The position numbers were made by a program, and so were the translations under genes. The notes beneath the pieces were generated by a model that ran no database searches, was not told the origin of the DNA, and was given only the letters and a program-made list of their open reading frames with translations. Below are positions 1 to 9,658 of a DNA stretch of 52,972 bases, piece by piece. How positions within the stretch are numbered: position 1 is the stretch's first letter; each line of letters starts with the position of its first letter. This stretch comes from Pseudomonadota bacterium. Its GTDB lineage: Bacteria; Pseudomonadota; Gammaproteobacteria; Burkholderiales; Casimicrobiaceae. The stretch covers positions 1-52,972 of the forward strand of contig WQUA01000006.1 in NCBI GenBank assembly GCA_009786025.1, given 5' to 3'.

Positions 1-300
1 GATGTAATCGTTGCCGAGCTTCTCTTGCAGCACATCGCGCGCCTGCATCTGGGTGTCTCGGCTCGACATCTTGAGTCTGACACCGACCGGATCGACGAAA
101 CCGTCGCCGTATGCGATGTTTGCATTCTTGAGCGTATTCTGCACCCGCGTCAGCAGCGCGCTATCGACCTTGACGGTAGCTTTGATGGACGACACCTGTA
201 TCGCCGGCACTTCCGGAAAGAAGTTGGGAGCGGTGTACAACGCGCCCAGCAACACAGCGACAATGATGATAAGGTATTTCCAGAGAGGATAACGGTTCAT
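1..300 (-). CDS. secD: SecD, protein translocase subunit (N-terminal 100 residues)
   Basis: Membrane subunit of the SecDF complex, which uses proton motive force to help late steps of Sec export. The reverse strand reads from ATG at 300 and stays open to the window edge. It begins MNRYPLWKYL, then one hydrophobic segment (about residues 8-26) ending in GALYTAPNFFPEVPAIQV, the usual SecD start, followed by the beginning of the first periplasmic domain. The rest lies outside the window. yajC is 123 bp upstream on the same strand, the normal yajC-secD order. Confidence 0.9.
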   Translation of the reverse strand, partial: MNRYPLWKYLIIIVAVLLGALYTAPNFFPEVPAIQVSSIKATVKVDSALLTRVQNTLKNANIAYGDGFVDPVGVRLKMSSRDTQMQARDVLQEKLGNDYI

Positions 301-423
301 GATCGGAGAACGTTCTTTCGGGCGCGTCCCGCCGGACAGTCGGACAAACAGGATAGGCCGATAAAATCAAACGCGCCGAATCGCATCAAACCGGGCTTTT
401 CGGCGGCGCTCACAAAACAACAG

Positions 424-753
424 TTAAAAATCCTTGATCGTGCCCTTGGGCAACAGTTGCGTCACCGCCGCGCGCTGCACCAATACTTCCGTGTCCTTGG
501 CGATCTCCAGCGTCATCGTCGATTCGTCAAGATTGGCGATCCGGCCGATCATGCCGCCGGCGGTTGCCACTTCCTCACCTTTTTGCAGCGCCAAAATCAT
601 GGCGCGGTGCTCTTTCGCCTTTTTCTGTTGCGGACGGATCAGCAGAAACCAAAAAGCAACGAACATCAACACCATCAGGCCGATGGACGTCATCTGCGAG
701 GTGCCCTGTTGAGCGCCTTCGGCGGCCTGGGCAAATGCGGAACTGATAAACAC
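424..753 (-). CDS. yajC: YajC, SecDF-associated membrane protein
   Basis: Small single-pass protein that associates with SecDF in the preprotein translocase. It has a short N-terminus (FISSAFAQAAEG), one transmembrane segment and the conserved FWFLLIRPQQKKAKEH boundary, then a cytoplasmic domain with KGEEVATAGGMIGRI; about 109 residues, normal for YajC. I place the start at GTG 753 because GGAGG lies five bases ahead of it. An ATG at 765 is in frame but overlaps that GGAGG and would add only four residues. The gene lies directly upstream of secD. The next gene upstream carries a second copy of the same leader, start codon and ribosome binding site. Confidence 0.92.
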   Translation of the reverse strand: MFISSAFAQAAEGAQQGTSQMTSIGLMVLMFVAFWFLLIRPQQKKAKEHRAMILALQKGEEVATAGGMIGRIANLDESTMTLEIAKDTEVLVQRAAVTQLLPKGTIKDF

Positions 754-1029
754 AAGAACCTCCATTAAATAAAAGAAATGAAAACCAAACAGCCGGGGCG
801 TGATGGCTTCTCAACTTATGCTGACGGCAACTCCGTCGCCTCCCGCCGCGCCGACCCGGATCAAGCCGAACCGCGCGGAAAACAGGGTAGTTTACCAGAA
901 TGTATGGAAAGCCTTGCCGATTTGGCCGCTACACGGCGGCATCCGAGCGAACCGGATGGAGAGCCGCGTCCCCGATGGCATATCCGGAGCGGAGGCTCGG
1001 CGCCCATTGGAACAGGGTCGGCAGCGCTT

Positions 1030-1683
1030 CTATCTGACGAATGTGTTTTTCACGCGACGCGAATACAGCATGTAGGGGATCCATATCATGGCGGCACACA
1101 ATGAACGATATACTTCGGGCAGGGTCTCGGCGCTGCTTTCGGCGTCGGCGACAGGAAGAAATTTGCAGGCCAGGAAATCGGCGGTGACGATAATAATATT
1201 CAGCGCCATGTACCCGATAAAAACTTTTGGAAAGTACCGCGATTTCGTGAAGAAAAGGTAAAGCGAGCACCCGGCCAGCGCGATGATAACGAAATTACTG
1301 GCGACCTCGGAAAGGATCAGGGGCGCCCAAGCGGCGTGATAATGTTCAGCCCCCGGCGTCGTGAGCGCCTCCCACGACCCGTTGGTAAAAATGGGGAGAA
1401 AATCGACGGCCAAATAGTACAGCAAGCGCAAAATCGTGCCGATCAGCCCGAGGCAGACGAGAATCAGCCAGCCGCCAAGCCCCTTCAGTTCTTCGGCGGC
1501 GGCTGTCTCACCTTCGCCTTGCTGTAAGGTGGCGTGCGGCTCCTTCGCCCGTTTTCGCTGTCGGCGGATCAGATAAACCCAAAAGATGGCGAGGACCAAA
1601 GCCAGCGCCGCCAGCGGCGCCCACGACCCGTTTCCTTGCTGAACGTCAGCAGCAGCTTGCGCAAAAGCAAAGTTTATAAACAC
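1030..1683 (-). CDS. YajC-like N-terminus fused to a DUF2569 membrane domain
   Basis: A 217-residue membrane protein of unknown function. Residues 1-60 resemble the neighbouring YajC: FINFAFAQAAADVQQG, one hydrophobic segment, then LIRRQRKRAKEPHATLQQGEGE, against LIRPQQKKAKEHRA in YajC. From about residue 68 (LGGWLILVCLGLI) it becomes a multi-pass domain that ends WIPYMLYSRRVKNTFVR, which I recognise as DUF2569. The GTG start and GGAGG-N5 spacing are the same as in yajC. This suggests that the 5' end of yajC was copied in front of a DUF2569 gene. It lies between tgt and yajC. The fusion is direct reading; the origin is inference. Confidence 0.8.
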   Translation of the reverse strand: MFINFAFAQAAADVQQGNGSWAPLAALALVLAIFWVYLIRRQRKRAKEPHATLQQGEGETAAAEELKGLGGWLILVCLGLIGTILRLLYYLAVDFLPIFTNGSWEALTTPGAEHYHAAWAPLILSEVASNFVIIALAGCSLYLFFTKSRYFPKVFIGYMALNIIIVTADFLACKFLPVADAESSAETLPEVYRSLCAAMIWIPYMLYSRRVKNTFVR

Positions 1684-1846
1684 AAACCCCTCCTTTTGAT
1701 CTGTCGAAAAACCTGTTGCGGCAATAGTGCTACGCCTCGGGTTGGAGTGGAATATACACCAACAGCGTAGTTTATCGAATGCATCGGAAAGCGCGTAGGG
1801 CGAGATTTATCTCGCCATTTCGGACCGCCCGGTGGGCACGGTTGTT

Positions 1847-1886
1847 CCGTTATCGCCTGTCTAGGCGTCGGGACTCGCCTGCTCCG
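1847..1886. repeat. Short interspersed repeat, copy 1
   Basis: Shares GTTATCGCC, then GCGTCGGGA.TCGC and GC.C.CC with 2297-2336, with a few substitutions. The two copies flank the frameshifted gene at 1889-2231. They are in the same orientation. Confidence 0.55.
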
Positions 1887-1888
1887 AC

Positions 1889-2231
1889 CTATATATCCGC
1901 CAGGTCGCCAGACATAGACAGGGCAATAAGCCTCTGCAACTCCCTTTTCAGGGAAACAGCCATGCCGGCATTATCCAATCCATACTTGGCGACCGTGCCG
2001 CTCAATTCTTTCTTGCCCAAAAACATCAGAACCCCCGCTATATACAACACAGATTTGGCAGCAGCCATCCCCTCGTAAGGCCGCATCGCAACGCCGGTCA
2101 AAAAATTTTCAACAATCACATCTTTGATTGTGTTTTCATATTTTGAGAAATGATCATACAGCTTGTTTAATTGGGTCTTCCAAAAAAAACTGCTCAGCTT
2201 CTTTGGCAGATAATTTTATTGAATTCAACAT
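1889..2231 (-). pseudogene. Small unrecognised gene broken by a frameshift in an 8-base homopolymer
   Basis: From ATG 2231 the reverse strand reads MLNSIKLSAKEAEQFF and then, because of eight T residues (2182-2189), runs to a stop after EDPIKQAV. With seven T residues the frame would continue as FFWKTQLNKLYDHF and then about 90 further residues to the stop at 1889, including KSVLYIAGVLMFLGKKELSG. The joined protein would be about 113 residues. I do not recognise the family. It lies directly downstream of an Imm26-type gene on the same strand. It may be a pseudogene, a phase-variable or slippage gene, or an assembly error at the homopolymer. No clear ribosome binding site was seen. Confidence 0.5.
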
Positions 2232-2294
2232 TTCAAAAGGGACTGACGTAGATTAGGAAGGCAACTATTACAAGAATTTTTGCGCAAAACAATT

Positions 2295-3044
2295 TCAGTT
2301 ATCGCCCGTTCGAGCGTCGGGATTCGCAAGCCCACCCTGACCTGCGCAAACTTCGGGCTTCCTTTTCAGGGCATCCAGAACCCTTCTTTTAACCTCTTTA
2401 TCATTGGTCGTGACATAGCGGGGGTATTTTTTTGCAACTTCTTCATTGACGATAACCCCCTGCTTTTGAACCCCCTCAAGTTTATATTCATTCTTATAGT
2501 CTTTCCAGGAGAAGAATATATCGTTGAATTTTTCATCCGGCTTATATTCAGGGTCTTTTGAGATCACCTCCCAGTCTCCCCCTGTTTGATCATCCAATAA
2601 AATAAAGTCATTGATCAGAATGGGCGCAATCAACCATTCATTATCTTTTGAGCAATCAAATATAGGGTGTTTTGACACACAGTCGAATATTTCGGCAATG
2701 GTTCCGCTCCTCAGTTTAAAGACGAGCCGCCCAAAGCCGTATAACTCCTGATCGATTTTAAACGAAAAGATGTCTCCAACCTCCGGCTTTATTCGTTTTT
2801 TCCGCTTCCCGGTTTTAATCATCACTTTTTCAACGCGAAGCTCTTCAAAATGATTTATGACCTCACTGTTGGCGTTTACAGAAAAGCCCAGCGTCAACAG
2901 GTGCTGCAACTCATCAAGCGTTGGTTTCCTGTGCAAATCTTTTTCATACGCAATTGAGATTGATTGTAAAAACCGTCGCACCTCATCCAAAACAAAATCG
3001 CCAACTTCTGCATCAGAATCATTGTTAATTTTCCACCAGCCCAT
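2295..3044 (-). CDS. Imm26-type (putative immunity) protein
   Basis: Imm26 proteins are predicted immunity factors of polymorphic toxin systems. The N-terminal 80 residues begin MGWWKINNDSD and contain YEKDLHRKPTLDELQHLL, a pattern common in small uncharacterised proteins. From about residue 86 the Imm26-like part follows: KPEVGDIFSFKID, YGFGRLVF, then TIAEIFDC. The start at 3044 is chosen by analogy to MGWWK-type starts; ATGs at 3056 and 3083 are also in frame. No toxin gene is adjacent. The last 13 residues (GGLANPDARTGDN) come from a short repeat that is also present at 1847-1886. The gene is AT-rich relative to tgt, which suggests transfer (inference). Confidence 0.65.
   Translation of the reverse strand: MGWWKINNDSDAEVGDFVLDEVRRFLQSISIAYEKDLHRKPTLDELQHLLTLGFSVNANSEVINHFEELRVEKVMIKTGKRKKRIKPEVGDIFSFKIDQELYGFGRLVFKLRSGTIAEIFDCVSKHPIFDCSKDNEWLIAPILINDFILLDDQTGGDWEVISKDPEYKPDEKFNDIFFSWKDYKNEYKLEGVQKQGVIVNEEVAKKYPRYVTTNDKEVKRRVLDALKRKPEVCAGQGGLANPDARTGDN
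2297..2336. repeat. Short interspersed repeat, copy 2 (overlaps the 3' end of the Imm26-type gene)
   Basis: Near copy of 1847-1886 in the same orientation. It encodes the last dozen residues of the Imm26-type protein on the reverse strand and holds its stop codon. Confidence 0.55.
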
Positions 3045-3314
3045 ATCAGAACCCATCTCAAAATCGTTTAAGCAGCATAGCACGAGGTTCTCAAGCCCCC
3101 CGACCTATGCGAACTATACACCCACGATGCGGTCTGTCGAATGAGATGAAGAGCTCGCTGAGGGTTATCCCGTCACTTCGGATGATTGCATGGTACGGCG
3201 GCGGGAAGCAGACGGCTTCCCCTACATTGTGTTTGATACGGAGGAGGATTTCTTCTTCGCGGCTCCGCGTAAAAGGAATCAGATCAGACGACAGGCTGCC
3301 ACCTCTTGCGGCAT

Positions 3315-5662
<2,348 letters not shown>

Positions 5663-5792
5663 GGCGGGGTCTGTAAGATGGGCCTGTATTTTACAGGATG
5701 GCCTTCGTGGGCCAGACCGAAGGCCGCGATCCGCCTCTTTTGATGCGAAGCGCCCCGTAGGGCGAGAGTTATCCCGTCACCTCGCGTCTCTC

Positions 5793-5810
5793 GGCAGGGT
5801 AAACCCTGCC
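5793..5810. repeat. Perfect palindrome downstream of fabI
   Basis: GGCAGGGT-AA-ACCCTGCC between fabI (ends 5823, minus) and queA. No T run follows on the minus strand, so a Rho-independent terminator is not supported. The 5663-5822 interval holds no gene; it also contains GTAGGGCGAGAGTTATCCCG, a phrase with relatives near 1796 and 3163. Confidence 0.5.
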
Positions 5811-5822
5811 CTGCCTTCTTGT

Positions 5823-6623
5823 TTACTCTTCGTCCTTTTGTTCATCAATCCCTACCGCAATTGACGAATAGCCGCAATCGACATTGGTGATTTCGCCGGT
5901 TACCGCGCTCGACAAATCGGAAAAGTAGAACGCGGCTACATTGCCGACTTCTTCGATCGTGACGTTGCGACGCAACGGCGCGACGTGTTCGACGTGCTTG
6001 AAGATTTTGTTGAACTGACCGATGCCGGAAGCAGCGAGCGATTTGATCGGGCCAGCGGCGATGGCGTTGACGCGCAATCCTTCGGGGCCAAGGCACGACG
6101 CCATGTAACGCACGTTTGCTTCGAGGCTTGCCTTGGCCACGCCCATCAGGTTGTAATTGGGAATCGACTTGGTGGCGCCAAGATAGGAGAGGGTCAGCAA
6201 CGAACCGTTGCGCCCCTGCATCAGCGGGCGCGCGCCTTTCGCCATCGCCGCGAAGCTGTAGCTGGAAATGTCGTGGGCGACGCGGAAAGCGTCACGCGAT
6301 ATGCCGTTTAAAAAATCACCGGCCAGTGCTTCGCGCGGCGCGAAGGCGACCGAATGCAGCAAACCGTCGAGCGCTCCCCATTCTTTTCCGACCTTGTCGA
6401 AAAGCGCCGCGATCTGTTCGTCGGACGAAACATCGCACGGCGACAGAAAGCTTGGTTGAAACTCGGCGGCGACTCTGGTGACGCGCGCACGCAGATCCTC
6501 ATTCAAATAAGTGAACGCCAGTTGCGCGCCTTCGCGACGGCACGCCTGCGCGACACCGTATGCAATCGAGCGGTTGGAGATCATGCCGGTAATCAGGATT
6601 TTTTTATCTTTCAACAGTCCCAT
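5823..6623 (-). CDS. fabI: Enoyl-[acyl-carrier-protein] reductase, NADH-type
   Basis: Catalyses the last reduction of each fatty acid elongation cycle. It is a 266-residue short-chain dehydrogenase of the FabI type: the cofactor region LITGMISNRSIAYGVAQA, HSVAFAPREAL, and the catalytic pair Tyr157-X6-Lys164 in the NYNLMGVAKAS stretch, with Tyr147 in SYLGA. AAGPIKSLAASGI and SAVTGEITNVDCGYS follow as expected. The tail (GIDEQKDEE) is acidic, as in many FabI. It lies 55 bp downstream of the SodC-like lipoprotein gene and may be co-transcribed with it. Confidence 0.96.
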   Translation of the reverse strand: MGLLKDKKILITGMISNRSIAYGVAQACRREGAQLAFTYLNEDLRARVTRVAAEFQPSFLSPCDVSSDEQIAALFDKVGKEWGALDGLLHSVAFAPREALAGDFLNGISRDAFRVAHDISSYSFAAMAKGARPLMQGRNGSLLTLSYLGATKSIPNYNLMGVAKASLEANVRYMASCLGPEGLRVNAIAAGPIKSLAASGIGQFNKIFKHVEHVAPLRRNVTIEEVGNVAAFYFSDLSSAVTGEITNVDCGYSSIAVGIDEQKDEE

Positions 6624-6678
6624 AACAGTTCCTTATCTCTTGAAAAAACAATGGCGCGCCCTGCTTGCATCGCCACGC

Positions 6679-7254
6679 TCAAAACAAAGCTTGTATCGTA
6701 TCAAAAACGCCGCAGGCGGCCACTTCATTAGGAACGCCCGGCTTCAATTCCTGTACGGCATCGCCGGCAAAAACAAGCACGCTACGCTTGCGAAATACTT
6801 CCTCGCTGTGCTGTCCCGGGTTCGGCAAACGCACAGCGGCGTCGAGGCTGCCGTTCGTTCCGGCATAAAAAGGCGGAATCCATTTGTCCGGGCGGGTTCC
6901 CTCCGGCGTGTCGGGCGGCAACCATAATTTGCCCGCCGAAAACGCATTCGGCGACGAGCAATTGCCGTTGTCGAAAAAAGCCACCCGGTACGACGCCCCC
7001 GGCGGCAAGCCGAATATCGAAACCGATAGCAACCAACGGTCATCCTTCTGGTAAATCGTGATTTTGCCCTGGGCGCTGGAGCCTCCCTTGGAAAACAGCG
7101 GCGCCGCCAAGCCGCGCAGCTTGCTCTCTCCCGCCTTTTCGACGGGGGTGTCTCGCATGTCGGTCGGTTTATTGCTACACGCCGTCAGCATCAATACCGC
7201 CAACGCTATGATGAGCCCCCTTGCTACCTTTCGCCGCTTCTCGCCTTCTGCCAC
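6679..7254 (-). CDS. Lipoprotein with a Cu/Zn-superoxide-dismutase-like fold lacking metal ligands
   Basis: 191 residues. The N-terminus has basic residues, a hydrophobic stretch and a lipobox LTAC with Cys26, so a lipoprotein is predicted. The mature part resembles SodC in order: GKITIYQK (SodC GTVTFTQ), FGLPPGASYRVAFFDNGNC (SodC GLPPGLHGFHVHENGDC), SSPNAFSAGKLWLPPD, and RSVLVFAGD ... AACGVF near the end. The disulfide cysteines (99 and 181) are kept, but the histidines that bind copper and zinc are missing; His149 is the only one visible. It is probably not a dismutase. It lies between rlmH and fabI. Confidence 0.6.
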   Translation of the reverse strand: MAEGEKRRKVARGLIIALAVLMLTACSNKPTDMRDTPVEKAGESKLRGLAAPLFSKGGSSAQGKITIYQKDDRWLLSVSIFGLPPGASYRVAFFDNGNCSSPNAFSAGKLWLPPDTPEGTRPDKWIPPFYAGTNGSLDAAVRLPNPGQHSEEVFRKRSVLVFAGDAVQELKPGVPNEVAACGVFDTIQALF

Positions 7255-7302
7255 GTTTCTTTCCCCTTGGTCTTCTCACCGCGTATGATATACCGAATAG
7301 CG

Positions 7303-7776
7303 TCACTCCCGATGGTACGGGTGCCCCGCACTCAAGCTTATAGCGCGGTACAGTTGCTCCGCCACCACGATACGCGCCAGTCCGTGCGGCAAGGTCAGCG
7401 GCGACAGCGACCACTGGGCGTCGGCGCTCGCTTTCAACGCCGCATCCAACCCGTCGGCGCTGCCAAGGATGAACGCTACATCGCGCGCCACATCGCGCCA
7501 TTGCACGAGCTTTTGCGCCAGTTGCCGAGTGTCCCATCGTTGCCCGCGCTCATCGAGCGCGACTTTCAGGAATGCCCCGGTAGCACAGACCTCTTCAACG
7601 CGCGCGGCCTCCGCCGCCAGCATTTGCGCGACGGTTTTGCCGCGATCGCGCGCCTCCGGTTTCAGTTCAACGACTTCGGCGCGACAGTCGCGCGGCAAGC
7701 GCCGCAGATAATCGTCAACACCAGCCACCATCCAGCCGGGCAAGCGCTGGCCGAATGCGATGATTTTCAGCCGCAT
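7303..7776 (-). CDS. rlmH: 23S rRNA (pseudouridine1915-N3)-methyltransferase
   Basis: SPOUT-class methyltransferase that modifies pseudouridine 1915 in helix 69 of 23S rRNA. It is 157 residues, normal length. It starts MRLKIIAFGQRLPGW and ends LTLPHGLARIVVAEQLYRA..HPYHRE, the SAM-binding trefoil-knot signature of the family. The cofactor loop reads FILGSADGLD, where most family members have an IGGxxG stretch, so this loop is somewhat divergent. The gene follows rsfS by nine bases in the usual nadD-rsfS-rlmH order. Confidence 0.95.
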   Translation of the reverse strand: MRLKIIAFGQRLPGWMVAGVDDYLRRLPRDCRAEVVELKPEARDRGKTVAQMLAAEAARVEEVCATGAFLKVALDERGQRWDTRQLAQKLVQWRDVARDVAFILGSADGLDAALKASADAQWSLSPLTLPHGLARIVVAEQLYRAISLSAGHPYHRE

Positions 7777-7785
7777 TGCCGGGGT

Positions 7786-8307
7786 TCACTCCGCCACTAT
7801 TTTTCCGGCGGTCTTCCGGGTTGTTTTCTTTACGGCGGCTTTCTTTACCGTCAACTTTTTTGTGATGGCCTTTTCGGCGGCTTTTTTCACAGCGGTTTTC
7901 TTTGCGACCGGCTTTTTCGCCGCTACTTTTGTCGCTGTTTTTGCCGCCGCTTTCTTGAGCGGCATTCGCAACGGCACCGGCGGCGACCACAGTTCTTCGA
8001 GGTTGTAGTACGCGCGGATCGCCGGTTGCATCACGTGGACGACAATATCGCCAGCATCGACCAGCACCCATTCGCCGCCTTCTTCACCTTCGACGCCAAC
8101 AATCGTCGCTCCCGCTTCTTTCAACTTGTCACGCACATGTTGCGCCAGCGCCTTGGTCTGACGAACGGACGCCGCACTGGCAATCACCAGCGTGTCGTAA
8201 AGCGTCGTGAGTTTGCGCACATCGAGCGCAACAATGTCCTGCGCCTTGATGTCTTCAAGGGCTGCGACGGCGACTTTTTCCAGCGTTTGTTTCGATTTAC
8301 CTGCCAT
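7786..8307 (-). CDS. rsfS: Ribosomal silencing factor RsfS with a Lys/Ala-rich tail
   Basis: RsfS binds uL14 and keeps 50S subunits from joining 30S in starvation. Residues 1-112 are the family domain: ALEDIKAQDIVALDV, DTLVIASAASVRQTKALA, EGGEWVLVDAGDIVVHVM, YYNLEELW. Residues from about 113 to 173 are an added basic tail of AAKK/VAKK-type repeats (KKAAAKTATKVAAKKP, VAKKTAVKKAAEK), like the tails of bacterial histone-H1-like proteins. The start ATG at 8307 is chosen because MAGKSKQTLEK begins the domain; it overlaps the nadD stop by 11 bases. rlmH follows. Confidence 0.93.
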   Translation of the reverse strand: MAGKSKQTLEKVAVAALEDIKAQDIVALDVRKLTTLYDTLVIASAASVRQTKALAQHVRDKLKEAGATIVGVEGEEGGEWVLVDAGDIVVHVMQPAIRAYYNLEELWSPPVPLRMPLKKAAAKTATKVAAKKPVAKKTAVKKAAEKAITKKLTVKKAAVKKTTRKTAGKIVAE

Positions 8308-9070
8308 GAACCATTTCCTGATAAAGAGCGTGGCGGGCAATATAGGCCAAAACCGGCGCCGGAAGCAAATCGGCAACGTCTCCCGCCTGCCCTGTTGTCA
8401 ATGCCCCCGCCGCCAATGCCTCCCGGATTCGGGTGCTTGACGCCGGTTGCGGCGGCAAGGACAAATGATACACCAGGCCGGATGGGCGGGAAGTAAGCGC
8501 CTGCTTATTTTCGGTCACCCGGGGTGCAACAGCCGCTTGCAGGATTTTCGGTAAGGCGCTGAATGTCGCTCCCACCGCGCCCCCTTTTGAAAAGGTCGGG
8601 CCGTTTGCCCCCCTCTCTCCCAACCTCTCTCCCGCAAGCGGGAGAGGGGAGCCGGCACGGTTAATCACCACGAAATGCGCCACGTCGAACAATTCCTGCC
8701 AACGGTGCCAACCAGGCAATTGCGCAAACGCGTCCTCGCCGATGATCCACAGCAACGGAGTATTGGGCAATTCGGCGCGCAAACTTTGCAGCGTCCACAA
8801 GGTGTAATTCTGCTGGGGGCTATCGAATTCGCGGGTGTCCACCACCAGCTCAGGATACGGCGCCGTCGCCAGCCGCAGCATCGCCAGCCGGTGATGGGCC
8901 CCAGCCGCTGGCGCTGCCCGGTGCACCGGCTCACGCGCCGGAATCAAACGCACCTGATCCAGCCCGAAGTGAGCGCCGACGCCGCGCGCGATGGCCAAAT
9001 GCCCGCGATGAACCGGATCAAAAGTCCCTCCCAAAAGTCCCACTGCGCGAAGGGGCAATAACGAATTCAT
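8297..9070 (-). CDS. nadD: Nicotinate-nucleotide adenylyltransferase with a repeat-encoded insert
   Basis: Joins nicotinate mononucleotide and ATP to deamido-NAD. Family motifs are GLLGGTFDPVHRGHLAIA at residues 11-28, LLWIIGEDAFAQLPGWHRW and the late SSTRIREALAAG. Start ATG 9070 gives MNSLLPLRAVGLLGG; longer in-frame starts lack support. After NRAG (residue 140) there are about 28 residues, SPLPLAGERLGERG and NGPTFSKGG, that family members lack; they are encoded by a palindromic element (8573-8649). Conserved sequence resumes before the STRIRE motif. First gene of nadD-rsfS-rlmH. Confidence 0.93.
   Translation of the reverse strand: MNSLLPLRAVGLLGGTFDPVHRGHLAIARGVGAHFGLDQVRLIPAREPVHRAAPAAGAHHRLAMLRLATAPYPELVVDTREFDSPQQNYTLWTLQSLRAELPNTPLLWIIGEDAFAQLPGWHRWQELFDVAHFVVINRAGSPLPLAGERLGERGANGPTFSKGGAVGATFSALPKILQAAVAPRVTENKQALTSRPSGLVYHLSLPPQPASSTRIREALAAGALTTGQAGDVADLLPAPVLAYIARHALYQEMVHGR
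8573..8649. repeat. Palindromic element in frame inside nadD
   Basis: Contains CTCTCCCGC-AA-GCGGGAGAG (about 8626-8646), preceded on the plus strand by CCCCCTTTTGAAAAGG (about 8580-8595). It belongs to the same broad family as the elements in gcvT, queA and mnmG. It keeps the nadD frame open. Confidence 0.75.
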
Positions 9071-9204
9071 GCGTTTGCACTTACGTAATAAAAATTTGCT
9101 ATCAATCGTTTCAAAAAAAATCATCACCTTTTACGGCATTGTAATCGTAAAACGCTTTGCCTTTCGCTATGATGCATTTGTTCCTTTTTCTTTTTGGAGT
9201 TCTT

Positions 9205-9522
9205 ATGAAAAAAATTGCCATGTTCCTTCCCGTTGCCGCTTTTCTCGTTGCCGGTGTCGCTTACGCCGAAAGCGGTGAAGAACTGGTAGCGAAACACAAA
9301 TGCACCGCTTGCCACAAGGTTGACAAGAAAACCATCGGCCCGGCCTTCCAGGATATTGCCGCAAAACACGCAGGCGACGCCGCCGCTCCGGCGCAAATGG
9401 CCGAACATATCAAGAAAGGCAGCCGGGGCGTTTGGGGTCCGGCGCCGATGCCGCCGCAGTCAAGCGTATCTGACGAAGACATCAAAGCGATGGTTAATTA
9501 TGTGTTGTCGCTGAAGAAGTAA
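9205..9522 (+). CDS. Small periplasmic c-type cytochrome
   Basis: Monohaem electron carrier of the cytochrome c551/c552 type. The signal peptide MKKIAMFLPVAAFLVAGVAYA is cleaved after residue 21. The haem site is CTACH (33-37), and Met82 in GPAPMPPQ is the likely sixth ligand. The mature protein is about 84 residues, typical of the class. The start at 9205 is fixed by TTTTGGAG eight bases upstream; an in-frame ATG at 9157 would put extra hydrophobic residues ahead of the signal peptide. It is transcribed divergently from nadD and followed by a strong terminator, so it is probably a single-gene unit. Confidence 0.93.
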   Translation: MKKIAMFLPVAAFLVAGVAYAESGEELVAKHKCTACHKVDKKTIGPAFQDIAAKHAGDAAAPAQMAEHIKKGSRGVWGPAPMPPQSSVSDEDIKAMVNYVLSLKK

Positions 9523-9541
9523 CTTCAACCAGACCAAGACG

Positions 9542-9576
9542 ACAAACGGGCGGCAACTTGCCGCTCGTTTGTTTTA
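9542..9576 (+). terminator. Rho-independent terminator of the cytochrome c gene
   Basis: Long hairpin: ACAAACGGGCGGC pairs with GCCGCTCGTTTGT across an AACTT loop, followed by TTTTAT. It lies 20 bp after the cytochrome stop. Confidence 0.8.
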
Positions 9577-9658
9577 TGCTTTTCTTCGCGCCTTCGCGCA
9601 AGGATTCTTTTTTGCGTTCTTTGCGTTCTCTGCTGTCAGTTTGCCCTCTGACCTCCGC

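Noticed and set aside
766-1029. Possible small genes between yajC and the DUF2569 chimera
   Set aside because: The open frames on both strands lack family resemblance and good starts; the interval more likely carries a yajC promoter.
3091-3314. Open frame on the minus strand reading EEEILLRIKHNVGEAVCFPP and similar
   Set aside because: It overlaps the tgt 3' end in another frame, has no start with a ribosome binding site, and is made of repeat phrases such as GTTATCCCGTCAC that recur between other genes.
5663-5822. Terminator for fabI at the GGCAGGGT palindrome
   Set aside because: There is no T run after the stem on the minus strand; it is better recorded as a repeat palindrome.
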